From Scortum barcoo (Eukaryota > Chordata > Actinopteri > Centrarchiformes > Terapontidae), in contig CM041545.1 of NCBI GenBank assembly GCA_023238725.1, positions 19,063,501 through 19,127,500 of the forward strand: a stretch of DNA of 64,000 bases. Direction: 5' to 3'. Position 1 is the first letter of the stretch. Each line of letters opens with the position of its first letter. The notes under the pieces are model-generated. The model made no database searches. It saw nothing but the letters and a program-made list of their open reading frames with translations, and had not been told where the DNA came from. Positions 26,301 to 38,545 of this stretch are shown here, piece by piece. The translations under genes were made by a program, and so were the position numbers.

Positions 26301-26942
26301 TCCTTTTCGCTCTGGCATGAATGGCACAGTGGGCAGCATTACACCCACAATTCCAATTAAGGAAGTCAGCTTGACGCATTCATCATCAAATAAAGCGTTA
26401 ATGGAGCGTCAAAAGAGCACATTTCTAACCAATGTGAGACATCTACAGAGCAACAACAGGCCAATATTCACATATACAAAGTCATTCATACACTGTATTT
26501 TTACACACACACAGTTTCATGGTGAGACTGCAAGCAACTGCTGCTTTGACAGCGACACGTGACGACAGCCGAGGAGCGAGTGACGTCGATTAGTGTGGAC
26601 GCTCAGGATCCTTTGAACATTAGTCACCCACGCCTGCGCTTTCGTTTCCGAGCTTTCCCTGTGACTCCTCTGTAGTAAGTTTGTTCTAACCAGCCAGGCC
26701 AAGTGGGTCACCAGCAGACAGAGAATGTCATTATGCAGCAGGAGGCGGCCGCAAGGGTGAAGCAACACCATGAGGATGTGTAAGGAGGAAGCATGTGCGA
26801 CCGCAACAGGGGAAGTGATGTCACCGCGCCTAAAAGGTTGATTTGTAAGCAGGTCATACCTTGCGTTATTAAAACACTGAATGACAAAGTAAGCAATGAG
26901 CTGCAAAGCCAATGACTGCGTTGTCACACAAATAGAAAAATA

Positions 26943-27029
<87 letters not shown>

Positions 27030-29556
27030 TATCATATATGTAATATCAGTGATGTATTTATTGTAAACTTAATGTGTGAGGGAGAATAAAAGATAGAAAC
27101 TTTCTAATCACATGAGGTCTGACTGGAAAGCGAGTATGTTTCTTTGATGGTTCCTCCACTGTTGCACTGTTAACATATCCGAACACGACACCGTGTAAAA
27201 AATGAGACTAACCAGATAAACCCGTAAAAAAAAATCCCTCACATGGTTGTTACTGTCTTATTGTTTAACCATGAAAGGGAGAACGCCTGACACATGTAAA
27301 GTCTGGAAAACAGAGGACCGAGAGATGAAAGGAAGTTGAGAACTCAAAAAGAAAAAGCAAAGTGGGGGGAGGAGGGGGGAGGATAGAAAAAGAGGAAGAT
27401 TAAAAGAAGAGAAAGAGGTTGTTTCTTATCAGCCTGAGAGGGAATGGAGCAACAGAGTGTGGCAGAGAGATAGAGCCCAGGCGGAGAGGAAACCAGACAT
27501 AAACAGTCATCAACTTCCTGATTTGAGGTCTGAGACGTGAAAAAGCGCTGCTGCAGCTCTGTTTACACTGAACAAACGCCGGCTCACCTCCCATACCAGA
27601 GAGGCCTTTCTTGAGTTTCTTAACCATGAAATTCTTGGAAAGAAATAAAGGATGAAATTGACCTTGAAAAACGATAAGTACACGTTGTCACTATGAAGGC
27701 TTAAGACACAAATGGGATTTTCCTCCACGATGAAGGAGGGAATGGATTTAATAAAGGAAATGAAACATTTTAAGGGGTCATGGGAGAGAGAACGCTTTCT
27801 TGGCCGATGACATCGATTCTTCAGGAGAATTTCGCTTATCACCCCACACCGACTAAAGATAACATGAAAATAAAAACTAAATGCTCTTAATGCTTAAACT
27901 ATGGTCGACCATCTGTGTGACTGAGATTAATTAATCCACACCAAAGGAGGTCATTGCTCAGATTCTTAAACTGGACGGTTCAAGGCACCATCATCTGAAA
28001 CTGAAGTTTCAGCATCCAGAATATGTATCTTCTATCTAAACATACAAACATACCAATTAAAGTCAGAAAACTGCATCAAATGTCCTAAAAAGGTTTAGTC
28101 TTTGTTTAGAGTCCTTGAACTCCCTTAAAAAAACATTTTCCCCAAGAGATATTCCCACATTTGGTGTGTAGGGGGATGTAAATATTTAAAGTTTTATTAT
28201 TTTTCACCCCCAGAAGTTCTGATGCTCAGATGAAAAGACCAATTTTTTCCCATGTATTTGGTATTGGAGGTATGCTTTTTTGGGGGGGGGGTGGATTGAA
28301 CGCCTGATGATGGACGAATCTCCTATTTTGGTGGCGATCTCCTGCTGGCTCGCGGGGTCGCCGTTGATATCGTTATTGTTCTTGCTCGTCTCTTCATCAT
28401 TTTTGGTTCATTATCGCAGCACGAGACAACAAAACCGTAGCTTCTTTCTCACGCCCCATTTATAGTTTGTGATTCGGCTGATAAATTTGTATTCATTAGC
28501 CCCCTCATGACCTCGTGATAAGTGTGAGGGAACTGTGGTTCAGTGGAAAATGTTGCGTGAGCATACCTTGATGCTCAACGCTTGACCTAGACGGCGATCT
28601 GCATTAAACTTCAACACTTTTCACTACATCCATTTACAGTCTATCATCTACGCGGACAAATGTATTTATACAAGTAGCAACATCTTTTATAAGCAGTTGG
28701 ATATATAAGACTTAATATCTGTCTGTTTCTACTTCTGAATCTATTTGTGTTAAGTTGATAATTTATTTGAGAGCCTACGAATGTGTCTGATGTGAATAAT
28801 GAAAGATATCGTAGAGATATTGTAATAACATAGAGAGGTGCAATATTTGAGACTTTTTAATATCTGAGGCTTTCCGATCATTTAACAGTTTGTCTAACGT
28901 GACCGATTCAGAGCCGCGGTGGTTGTTCAGCAAGGTTTACGGCACAAACAAAAGCAGAACTTCACAGAAACACCCAGACGTTTGCCGATACACCCAGATA
29001 TGGGGTGATAAAAACAAGGACATCGTGTAACCATGGAACTGCTCAAGGCTGTAAACATGATACCAGAAATTTATGCGTCGTTCATATCCTGCACGGGGAA
29101 CCAACAGCTGATTAAAAAGTAAAAATACATTTTCACACCACTATCTTTTTACTGTCACTCCTCTTTGGTCCCTGTGTTTTCTAATATATCTGATGCATCT
29201 TTAGCTTTTAAGCATCATGTAAAGGTTTTATAGACTCGCTCAATAAATAATCTAAACTATATTTTGCATGTGTGGGCGGCAGAACTGAAATCCTCTTGTG
29301 ACTCACTGCACGCTTTCGCTGCACTGATGCACAGTTCTTCTGCCACGTACTCCCCAGGTGGAAACGTGAGCGCACTCTCTGCGCCTCCGGTCCCACCCCC
29401 TCCCCCGTCCTTCCCCAGGTAGTACAGGTGGACGGCGAGGCAGGTGGCGTCCACGTCCCGCTTGGGGTCGGGTCCCGCGGTGGGGTCGAGGGCGTTGGGA
29501 TGCGCTGTGGGACCGGAAGCGGGCGGGTCCATGTTCGTCAGAAGAATACAGGCCAT
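13970..29556 (-). CDS. jak2: Janus kinase 2 (complete, 23 coding exons)
   Basis: Non-receptor tyrosine kinase that binds cytokine receptor tails and phosphorylates STATs. Exons 5'-3' on the minus strand: 29556-29307, 26150-26027, 25926-25806, 24500-24355, 23793-23499, 23327-23208, 22875-22718, 22606-22495, 22098-21912, 21054-20930, 19695-19561, 19418-19331, 18749-18622, 18509-18371, 18268-18117, 17642-17492, 17383-17250, 16839-16650, 16149-16025, 15399-15227, 14929-14812, 14610-14497, 14077-13970. All introns are GT/AG, all phases agree, and the sum is 3393 nt (1130 aa plus stop), close to the human 1132 aa. Domain order is FERM, SH2, pseudokinase JH2, kinase JH1. The start MACILLT follows an acceptor by 3 nt, so the 5' UTR is spliced. 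Linkage with plgrkt and relaxin supports jak2 over jak1/jak3/tyk2. Whether it is the a or b copy cannot be told here. No break or missing catalytic residue was seen. Confidence 0.97.
14262..14350. other. Near-perfect intronic hairpin
   Basis: Arms 14274-14299 and 14309-14334 are inverted copies of 26 nt with two mismatches (CCCTCAAGCAATAAA on one side, TTTATTGCTTAAGGG on the other) around a loop of about 9 nt. Weaker pairing (GACAAGAAA against TTTCCTGTC) extends the stem to roughly 90 nt. It lies in the last jak2 intron. It may be a pre-miRNA-like fold or a palindromic MITE remnant; the sequence cannot decide. Confidence 0.5.
17492..19695 (-). other. jak2: jak2 pseudokinase (JH2) exons
   Basis: Exons from 19695-19561 to 17642-17492 encode residues about 547-810. 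The glycine loop is GQGTFTKIF, the catalytic loop is HGNVCAKN (no HRD), and DPG replaces DFG in KLSDPGIS, as expected for the regulatory pseudokinase. In GVCVCGDE the valine matching human V617 falls at about residue 616 and is wild type. The split codon between exons 19418-19331 and 18749-18622 reads AAC (Asn). Confidence 0.93.
17775..18010. repeat. Dispersed teleost repeat in a jak2 intron
   Basis: The segment with GCTTAGCTTAGCATAATGAC, CAGGAAACAGGGGGAAACAG and CTAGCCTGGATCTATCC matches from memory a very common interspersed fish repeat usually found in introns and flanks. Its class and exact ends were not determined. It sits between exons 17642-17492 and 18268-18117. Confidence 0.55.
21180..21726 (+). 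mobile_element. Degenerate 3' end of an L1-type LINE, antisense in jak2
   Basis: Broken plus-strand frames give the C-terminal part of an L1/Swimmer-like ORF2: TGTQSQGFCWRQCGNHG, then after a frame break NHFHVFWSCPKVQPYWREV, then RKWLQLDPPTLDQW and finally ERLTFVLRLELEKC before a stop near 21726. The Cys/His-containing tail is typical of the region after the reverse transcriptase. Several stops and frameshifts show it is dead. It lies between jak2 exons 21054-20930 and 22098-21912 in opposite orientation. Confidence 0.75.
21912..22875 (-). other. jak2: jak2 SH2-like domain exons
   Basis: Exons 22875-22718, 22606-22495 and 22098-21912 encode roughly residues 353-504. They include HHYLCKEVAPP, the SH2 phosphate-binding-type strand GLYILRCSPRDYDKYF (the Arg is present), EYKHCQIMK and FQLTRCCPP. 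The following exon, 21054-20930, is the linker ending in VFHKIRKEDLVI just before JH2. Confidence 0.9.
22718..29556 (-). other. jak2: jak2 FERM-domain exons
   Basis: Seven exons encode residues 1 to about 404: the FERM domain, which docks JAK2 to receptor box1/box2, and the start of the SH2 region. Recognisable blocks are FPPGEYVAEELCISAAKAC, IWFPPNHVF, EECLGMAVLDMM, LTRKRIRCRFKKFIQQFS, KGIQWSKGK and TYCDFPEVIDISIKQAN. The first coding exon has an unusual low-complexity insert, GKDGGGGGTGGAE at about residues 48-60, where the human protein has a shorter polar stretch. Introns hold no nested gene. The largest, 26151-29306, carries the (TA)n tract. Confidence 0.9.
26948..27022. repeat. (TA)n microsatellite
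   Basis: An almost pure TA run of about 75 bp followed by an interrupted TA tail to about 27040, in the large jak2 intron. It generates a meaningless Ile-Tyr repeat frame. Confidence 0.95.
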
Positions 29557-29739
29557 GTGCTGTGTGAGACAAACATCCACCTGTCAGGGTAGAAAGAGGA
29601 AGTGCTTTTTGACAAATGTGACATTTTACACATTACCAAGTCAGTTGATCTCATGAAGGTCATTACAGGTCATTACAGTACAGGAGGACGTGAATATCTG
29701 AACCAGGTTTCCGGAGCAGTCTATTTATCTATGACTCAT

Positions 29740-29975
29740 AAGATTAGATAAGTTAAGATAAACTTTATTAATCCCACATCAGGGAAATTCCATGTTTCAG
29801 CAGCTCAGTAGTGAAACAAAAATGAAAAGATTTACAAAAACTATATATAGTAAAGAAGATACAAATATATAAGATAAAAAAAGAGATAAATCACTATAAA
29901 CATAAAAAACACTACATACGTGCTCCATATATACAGGTTGATTATTGCACTAGATAAATAAATTGCACATGATAT
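29740..29975 (-). repeat. Retroposon tail, minus strand
   Basis: The plus strand reads GATAAACTTTATTAATCCC and AGGGAAATTCCATG, the reverse of a very common teleost retroposon 3' end that terminates with a short tandem tail (here AGATTAGATAAGTTAAGATA near 29740). Class (LINE or SINE) is not certain. Confidence 0.55.
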
Positions 29976-30889
29976 GAATGATTAAAGTGGCAAGTGAGTA
30001 AGCATCATCCTCTGGAGGCGATGAATGCTTGCATTGTCGTTGAGATATTTTCATTTGGCAGGGCGGGCTTATCAAAAGATTAACTTTTCTGTCCGTGAAG
30101 GAATGCAGCTGGCGTGGCTAAAAAAACATTTACTGGTGGCTTTAAAGTACTTTTCATCAAACGTTAATGAAGTTAATGGATGTGAGAAAAAATAAATTGG
30201 TAAATTAATAAGAAAATTAAGCCACCGTAGGTCACAAACATGAGAGCTGTATGCTTTATAGTTCATCATTAGCGGAGAAATCTTTGTCTCACCTATGACA
30301 GATTTTTTTCTGCAGAGTCTGTAAAATATTCTTTGATTCAGATAGCAGAAAAAAGCAGAAAAGAAATGAACTGGACTTCTACAGAGTTTAATATGAAATA
30401 ACGATCGGTCACAGCTGGGAGTCACTTGAAAGAACTGGAAATGAATTAGAGCAGATGGGGAGAAAGCCATCGGCGGCCTACCTGGAGGTGAGCGTGTACG
30501 TAACACAGTGAGTTAAACATTATTTGCGTTGACGTTTGTGTCTTTGGCTGAGGCAGCTTTGCTTGCAGGTGTTTCAATAAAATCTAACTGCTGTGTAAAA
30601 ATAAAGGACTTTCTATTTAAATGTGGAGAAGAAGAAGAGTAAAGCTTGGGCAGGACAGCACATTTGGTCTGTTCGCTCTAATTTTCACGTGACCTTAGTA
30701 TAGTATAGTAAGTATTATAACTGCATGATGGCTGTTAGAATTGGAACAGTGGCTTAATTCAGATGCCTGAGATGCCACCGTATCCCCCCTCCATTACTGT
30801 GAACTGTTGGCTGACAATTACCTTAATGGTTGCATATCAGAGCCCATAATTACTTATCACAAGACCAAAGTGCAACTGCACAGACTGCC

Positions 30890-31245
30890 CTCTGTCATGT
30901 CCCTGCTCGTGCCTCGAGTGTTTTCTCGTGTGTTTTTTTCCGTTCCCTGAGTCCCCCAATGCTCCCCTGTCTGCTTCTGTATATGTGTGTGTGGTCCTCC
31001 CTTCCTCGCTCCTTACTCAGCTCCTCTGACACACCTGTCTTAAGTCAGCTCACCTGTTCCCACTTCCTAATCAGTCAGATATTCAGTCCCCTTTCCTTCG
31101 TTTATAATCAGTCCTGCCTCCCTCTGCTCCTGCTTTTTTTCATCTGTTCCCATGTTCCATTGTGTTTTTCAACCTTCAGCTACTCCATCCTGCCTGCCTC
31201 CGTGTCCTGCATTTAGGTCCACCCTGCACCACTGAACGTAACACC
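30890..31245 (+). repeat. LTR-like dispersed repeat
   Basis: Pyrimidine-rich segment starting near TGTCATGTCCCTGC, with a TTTATAATC box near 31102 and ending CTGCATTTAGGTCC then GAACGTAACA. A second copy of the same type lies at 53560-54170 (CTGCATGTGGGTCC). A promoter-like box followed by this conserved end is typical of a fish LTR-like repeat family known to me only by its pattern. Boundaries are approximate. Confidence 0.4.
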
Positions 31246-33631
31246 CTGGACAGCTCTCAGCAGTTCTTGTCTCCAAACTTTGCACACCGAAACTGCATGC
31301 AATGATAGATGTTAATACACATGCTGCAAAAATAAATCACTTTAGTCTATCAGTTTAGCAGTATTTGATCAATTCTATGGATGCCAACATTTCATATCAC
31401 CATTATAGTGACCAAAATGATCACAGTTATTGCAGTTTTGATGTGTTAATGTGTTGAAAAGTACTTGCTATATGCACGGAAAAAATGTTCAAATCAATTT
31501 TTATACTGAAAACCACAAAAAAATTCTACGCACATATTGCTCCATATGTATTGACCCCACGCACATTTTAAATAAATGCAAATGAATGTTAAGATTCAGA
31601 TGGTGATCACTTATGCAATATACCCAATAACTCACATAAATATGGAGGAGTCATGTACAGGGGAGTGTAGTGTTTCTCCTGCTGGAATAAGTTTATAACA
31701 CCTGCCAGATTTTAAAATAACAAGAAGGGTTGATTGAGTAACTAAACTGTGTGTTATTGCATGCAATGGGCAAAAAGAGTCTGCAGACACACAAAATGTA
31801 CAGCAACAGAATGATGTTAAGCTGAAAGCTTCAGTTTACATTTCTGATAAGTTATTAAAAAGTTAGACAGACAAACTATGACTTTTCCCCCCATTCTTAA
31901 GTCAACGGTAAGGTAAAATTCAGCTTAGTTATGAAGGCACTGGAGGGTGGTCACAAAGTTGACTCATAAGATTTGAGGTGTTTCCCCCTTTCGCAACGAT
32001 TTTCTTCCTGAATGTTCAGCAGACTATGGTTGATCAAGTTTCACTCAGCAGTCCAAAGAAATACTAAAACTGGACCACACTTCACACTTTGTCCTCTCAG
32101 AAGGCTGAAAAACCTCTAGAGTCTCCACCTTTCACCATATTTTGATTGATGCAAGCAAAGCCAGGAGTGCCCATGCCTGAGAAGATAAATCAAAGAAACC
32201 CTGGACTCCGTACTAACTGGAAGGAGCACTTAGCCTGGGGTGGGGGGGGGGTGAGACTTTTCCCTGGCTATGTGTGTTCTAAATAATAAAGGATATGCAT
32301 CCTGTGAGAACTCACATGCTTTGTCTACTACAACCACATGGCTCACGTGTGGCCGAGATGTCCAGGAGCGGACATAGATGTGCTTGTGTTTGGATCATGA
32401 GAATGTGGAGAAATCGCAAGCTGAGCCAAGAAACTATACACAAGAATCTGAAGGACACTCTGTCGACTATGGTGCTCGCCAAATCTAAAAGAGAGGGTGC
32501 GTCTCCAGTCACATCGGTGTAAAGCTGATGATGGCTAATTTAAAAACAATCATTTCTCACCACTGCCATATTCTGTGTGCTGGGATTTTATTACCACACC
32601 TCTCATTACTCCTCGACCAAAACCTGACCCTTTTCAGTATTTTCCACAATTCAGTCTTGTTCTGTTATTATTCTGTATTCTATAAAGTTTTTGTCCTTTT
32701 GCCTCAATTGCCCTCTATGTTATAAAGTCTTTCTTCTCTTATTCACATTCTGTAGTTTTGGTATATGTTGACGTAAATATGAATGGTACTTTCAATATGG
32801 TTTAGCTGTCGCAGACCATTCATGAATCAATTTTAAATGACTGTTATTGTTAGTATGTTTCTGTGGTGTCCACATGGCACGAGATTCCTCTTTCCCCTTT
32901 TTTATCACAGATTAAATTCTATTTGAACTTTATTTGTCTGTTGTCTCCTCCCTCCTTGATAACATTTTTTGTTACTGCAGCAGCCAATCTCCACACAGGG
33001 AGCCAACCTAATTAGTTGCCTTAAACAGGGAAATGTCACCGTCGATTCTAATCTTTGAAATCCAATTTCACCGTGCTGCATGCGGTGCACAGTAAATGAA
33101 GAGCGAGAAACGTACTGAAACTCACCCCTCCTGTTACAGCGCTGCTAGCCTGCTTCTAACTGCTGACGCGGCATTATGCATCTCCAATTCTTCATGCCAT
33201 GTCTTGCCTTCTTGCACAGTGAGATGTTTCTAATGCAAAACAAGCTTTAATCTGCTTTAAATGTGTTCAGTCTAGTTCAGGGTGGTGGTGACTGTTAACA
33301 AAAGTAGCATTGAAATGAAAGCACCCTGGGTGATGACCTACAGTCAAAACAGTGAAAGTATCCCAAAGGCTCTGCATCCCACAGCAGATCTCTCTTCTGC
33401 TGTAACACATTTAAACAAGGGTTGTTTTATCAGATTAGTGTCAAAAACCATAAAGAGGAAGTGCAACAGTATGAACACAAACATAACGTGCACAGACATG
33501 ACTGGGCGATAAATAACAAAGTAAACAACATACTGTATACTAAACCAAATGCTCCTTTAAAAACAACTTGGATTTAATGCTGCTTATTTGTATGTCAACT
33601 ATTAACCTCCTTTCTCAAGGATTAAGCATCA

Positions 33632-33832
33632 CAGTAGCTGGAGTCCAGGATTAAGACCCTGATACAGTTTCCATTTAAAATACATCATGTGGTTTAATTT
33701 GTGGAAAACTGGAGGCAGAAGTGATAGAAAGAGTACAGAAGCCAAGACAAACAAAACAATACCACCAATCATTAAAACAAATATTGATGCAAGCGTGAGC
33801 GAGGGGGTTTCAACACTGGGCTCCTGTGAACG
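33632..33832 (-). other. Possible orphan transmembrane exon
   Basis: After a good acceptor (TTGTATCTCAG) the minus strand is open for 66 codons: RSQEPSVETPSLTL, a hydrophobic span of about 24 residues (IFVLMIGGIVLFVLASVLFL), then PPVFHKLNHMMYFKWK and a stop near 33632. A Ser/Thr/Pro stalk, one membrane span and a proline-containing basic tail resemble the membrane exon of a single-pass receptor. No partner exons were found and no family was recognised, so it may be chance or a remnant. Confidence 0.25.
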
Positions 33833-34798
33833 CTGAGATACAATAAAGCTGACAAAAGTTTTTATTTTTTTGTAATGTTTTTCCTGGCAGAGGAGAGTGT
33901 TATACATTTTATTGGTTTTAGGACCCAGAACATTTAAAGATAATTTTTTAAATTTTGTTTTTAAGCAAAATGTGCAATATGAGTTTTGTTAGACACAATC
34001 AGCTATTCAACCAAATCCTCAGAGCTTGGATAGGATTGGGAATATAAATATCATTTTGACTTTTTGTTTTGAAGTTTTTTCTTTGAGTTTACACCAAGTT
34101 TTAAATTAAACGAGGAGATCTGGTGGGCATCAGAGGCAGATTGTTATTTGGAGGAAAAGACCTGGTGTACAAGATGGCATCATCAGCATAAAAATGTTCA
34201 TGAGTTGAAAAATAAATGTTATGTACAGAGTTAATAGCAAAAAGCCTGATATTAATCTTCGAAGAACTGCTCTAAATTGATGCCGGCAACCTAATATTCC
34301 ACTTTAAGTGAGTTAGAAATGTCAGTAGGCAAACTGGAGCAGTCATGTAATGTCAGCTGGTGCCAAGTTAAAAATAAGCAGAGAATTATGCAAAGTATTG
34401 TGTTATTTTACAAGCCTTCGGAAACCGAGGCACACCAGTATTGACGCTGCATAGTTGGCGATCTTTGCTACATAAAAGAGGAAGCACGAGCGCATGTTTA
34501 AGAATACAGGAAAAAGCTGCTGTGAAACTTTTTGTCAGCGTGTTTACACACCCAAAACGTTTATCACGTCGCAGACAGGCAGAAGGTTCGACCAGTTCCT
34601 CGCGGTGTGTTATCTGGGCCTCGGCACTGGTTGAAGTCAGAGCTATCAGCTCGGACACATTTTTTTCCTTAATGGCTGCTCTGCTGCGACACTGGCCACC
34701 GATGCCCCCTCTTCAATCGGCCTCTGGACATGTTGCGCTTATCAACCAACTGCTGGGCTTTCTTTAAAGTCTGGATTAAGTTCCACATTGGGCAACTA

Positions 34799-34852
34799 AT
34801 ACACTACTACCACTACTTCTACTACTATTACAAATACTACGAATATTAATAG
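34799..34852 (+). repeat. (ACT)n-type imperfect microsatellite
   Basis: Imperfect ACTACTACC/ACTACTTCT/ACTACTATT units over about 50 bp, grading into TACGAATATTAATAG. Confidence 0.6.
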
Positions 34853-35674
34853 TCTGTAAATCATTTATAAAAGCCTGGATTCACTGGAAAGTGCCATGTT
34901 GTGGTGGTAAAATTAAATTCAATGGCCTGCATTGTTGGCTGCAATTTTAATTTCAGTGCCCCTACTTGGTCAAAGCCAGTGCTACAACTTTTCCAACTAG
35001 AAGACAGAGCTCACTGATGGACTTTGTGGCTGCTTTGTTCCCAAATTTATAGCTGTATCAATGAAATGCTGCATATCAACAGCATATTTTATACATCAAA
35101 GTAAGAAAAGCACAGAATAAGATGAACTGTGACCCACAGAAGAACAAAACTAATGTTATTAGGAACACCCCGGCTTTTTATGTATCCTACTAGTAAAAAT
35201 ATCTGCTAAAAAAGCCTCGCAAAAAACAATCACTTAGATCGACAAGCCTTTCATATAATTACATTTATGTCTAAATGTTCTCCAGTTGTGTAACTGAGCA
35301 GAAGTCTGTGTTGCATGACTAAAAGGCTAAAAGATAAAGCGCTGCCAAATGCCAACACATTAGAAATGACAAGAACTTCTTATCAAAACCAGTTTGTAAA
35401 AGAATATACTGGAAAACTCCCCAGACGCACTTAAAAGAGGGAACAATGTGGTCTCCTCAGCATCCCTGACCGCCAGCTGCCGAGGGTCCAGCCAGCGCTC
35501 TGTTCTGCAGCAAAGATTTATTAAATGAGCACAGCACATCACCAATTTATCTGGAGCAAAATAAGACTGTTGGAATGTAATAATATTAAATAAAACCACA
35601 GTATAACATTAATGTTGTATGTTATTTAACATTTAATGCTAATTTAATGATAATGATTTCAATGATTAGCACTG

Positions 35675-35998
35675 TTGCCTCACAGCTAGAGGATCCTGGG
35701 TTCTGTGTGGAGTTTGCATGTTCTCCCTGTGCCTGCGTGGGTTCTCTCTGGGTACTCCAGCTTCCTCCCACAATCCAAAGACATGCAGGTTAATTGGCGA
35801 CTCTAAATTGCCCCTAGGTGTGAATGTGAGTGTGAGTGGTTTGTCTGTCTGTCTTCAATGTCACCCTGCGACTGACTGGCGTCCAGTCCAGGATGTACCC
35901 CGCCTCTCGCCCAAAGATAGCTGGGACAGGCTCCAGCACCCCTGCGACCCTGTGTGTGCTCAGGATAAGCAGGTTTAGAAAATGATTGGATGGATGGA
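35675..35998 (+). repeat. tRNA-headed retroposon ending in (GGAT)n
   Basis: Starts with a B-box-like block (GCACTGTTGCCTCACAGC, CCTGGGTTC), continues with the ubiquitous fish module GAGTTTGCATGTTCTCCC, CCAAAGACATGCAGG and CAGGCTCCAGCACCCC, and ends in GGATGGATGGAT. This is a standard teleost SINE/LINE-tail repeat in plus orientation; the class name is left open. Confidence 0.75.
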
Positions 35999-38150
35999 TT
36001 TCATAAAAATGCCTAATTGCTGAATTTCACTGAAACCTGCAGCTGTGCTCCCATAAATCCAGATGTGCAACACAAACATAAAAGGACAATCAATGGGGAG
36101 TTTTATGTAAAAAGAAAAACAAACACCTATTCAACACGCAACTCATTTGACCTCTGGCTGTAACATCACAAAAAACCCACTGTGGGCACTGCTCTGCAGT
36201 CTTCCCTCCTGCTGTCAGTCAAAGAATGGACACTGTTCATGTCTTAATGCAAAGCAGATACAATTGGATATCGACGTTACAGCAATATTCTATCTGAAAC
36301 GATTCATCTGTTGACAACATGTTTTTGAGTTATTGTTTCATTCATTTTAGGTAAAGATACCAGAACATTTCTTTCATTTCTTTTTTATTTTCATTTCTTT
36401 GGATTATAGCAAAATGAGTCATAATTTACTTTTTACTGATATTTTGTAGATCATCCAGAAAATATTACAAATGAATCTATAAAACAGTGCATTTACTGTT
36501 AATGTGGCTTCCATGAGGCCAACTTTCGCAGAGCATCCAACAAAAGCCACTTGGCCTCACGATTTTACAAGCTTTTTGAGCAGGCGAGTGAAAGAGGGTT
36601 CAGCGGCCTAATGACACCAGCGTTAAGCCTTTCGACCGTGATATCATGCATCTGGCCGTAAGGGGAAAACCGCTCACAGTCCTCGATCCAACTGAACAGA
36701 ACTCGGTTCATTTCGGCAAACAGAAATGGGGTCAAGTCCAGACGTCCAGATGTGACACAGATAAATGTTCCCGCTGCGATCTGGTAGGTTGGATACTCAC
36801 GCTGTAAATGCTCTTACCTGTCAAAAACTCACAATCGCATATTAAATAACTCTCATTTGGCTTCACAGAAGCCCTCGACCCAGCCCGAGCTCTCTGGAAA
36901 ACAACACTTAGCCGACTTTCTGAGCAGAAAGGTGAAGTATAACTGCGGACAATAAAACTGCACAATGTAAACAGGATGCGACACCCCTGACTCACTGATG
37001 ACGGGCTGAATGGGGGCTCCAGGCAGCAGATGTCGCTTGCTTTGTGAAACACGGCCTGGAGGGGTTTCCACATTAAAAAACTTAAATCTAGTCCTTGAAA
37101 CTTTCAACTGGACAATCATTTTTACAAGTATCCACAGGCCCATTGTAGCAAACTGTGGGGTGCGTGGTGACTATCTCCGGAGATCGGTTATGAAAATCCC
37201 CTCTAATGTTTTGGCAAGATATCTTTCATTGTTCTCAGCCTGACTTTGAGTTTGTTTCTCACATGCAGACAAAAAGGCAACCGAAATGCTGAAAAAAAGC
37301 CAAAAACCACAGGCTGGACAGTGAGATGTGATCTAGTCACTGAGCAAACAGTGAAATAAGGGAGCTGTGTCTAAAGTTCATACTATCCTCAACCCTCCTC
37401 CTGTATGCTCACACAACGCAGTGGTTGTTTTGCCATTTTTACACTTCCCCAAAAGTGTCTACAAAAACCATAGCCAGACAGTGAACTTACTTTCTGTGAC
37501 CTTAACATGAAATCAACACTACTATACTGCTGCAAACGACACTTTCTGTTGGTGTGATTCCTCCTGCAGGATGACAGCTGGCAGCCTCTCGTCCCATTTT
37601 TCTGCATGCGGTTCTCGTAGTTTTCTTTTCCCACATGAAAAAACAGGAAGTGTGAGTAAAAGCCTTTGCAGGCAGCTTTGTCACAGGGCTGTTCGGTTTA
37701 GCTACAGGGCTGTAGCTGAGGGTAACCTCACCAGGACAACAAGTGGCTCATAATGAAGAATATGTTGAGTCACTGGAGGAATACAAAGAAATATTTTAGT
37801 TTGATATGTTTGAGGGAAAGTATTTAGCTTTGTGCCAACCTGCAGGCGGGTGGCATTGAATCTAGAAGTCTCTGAACTCTACTAAAAGTGATGAACACTG
37901 TTCCTCTAAAAGAGATTCCCTCATTTTGTGATTTGATGATGTGACGGTCGCAGTATATGATTCATTTTCATCCTCATCAAACCATTAAGTGATTATGCAT
38001 GGAGGCATCCTGCAAGAGACCCTTCCCATCAGGACAGAAATGTTTCATCACAGGATGAAGGTGATCACTCAGAACAACTCTGGATTGATGTGCAGTGACT
38101 CTCCTCTCTGAAGGACACACAAACCATGCCAGTAAAATGCCCTGCACTAA

Positions 38151-38545
38151 TCTTTCCTGCTTGAAGGTTTATAACATTGAGCGCTGAGGGAATCACCTTT
38201 TCTGCACCTCGTTGAAAAGCTCGAACAGCAGCGATGAAATTCAACAGCGCCAAACACTGCAGCCTCAATAAATCACCTTTAAGTTGGATCAGCACGTCTC
38301 AGAAGCAAATTTGGATTCAAACCTCAACCAATAAATAACTCAGACCAACATTAGTTTATCCCAAAATATCAGCATCGACATATATGAAACAAGAAACTGC
38401 AGTAAACCTTATATAGACAGATTGAGGTCACTTAGAAACAGAGGCTCTGTTCTCTGGAGAGAAAACTGAAAGATTTACGTCATACAAGTCCCACTTAGTA
38501 CAGACCTTGGTCACAATTCACTACCAAATTTAAGGAAACCTAATC
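38151..38545. repeat. Direct duplication, copy A
   Basis: Strongly similar to 39832-40198. Shared blocks include GCTTGAAGGTTTATAACATT, AGCTCGAACAGCAGCGATG, TATCAGCATCGACATATATG and AACAAGAAACTGCAGTAAAC. Copy A has about 55 bp not in copy B (near 38430-38485). The copies are 1.68 kb apart in the same orientation. The unit is not a repeat family I recognise. Confidence 0.85.

Noticed and set aside
26517..27035. Minus-strand frame of 172 codons
   Set aside because: Its N-terminal half is the (TA)n tract and the rest matches no family; it lies in a jak2 intron.
32295..32522. 75-codon plus-strand frame with basic C-terminus
   Set aside because: No family, no splice context, and an equally open frame lies on the other strand.
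35360..35599. Minus-strand frame with ERWLDPRQLAVRDAEETT after a CTGCAG acceptor
   Set aside because: No donor follows, the tail turns into AT-rich noise, and no homolog came to mind.
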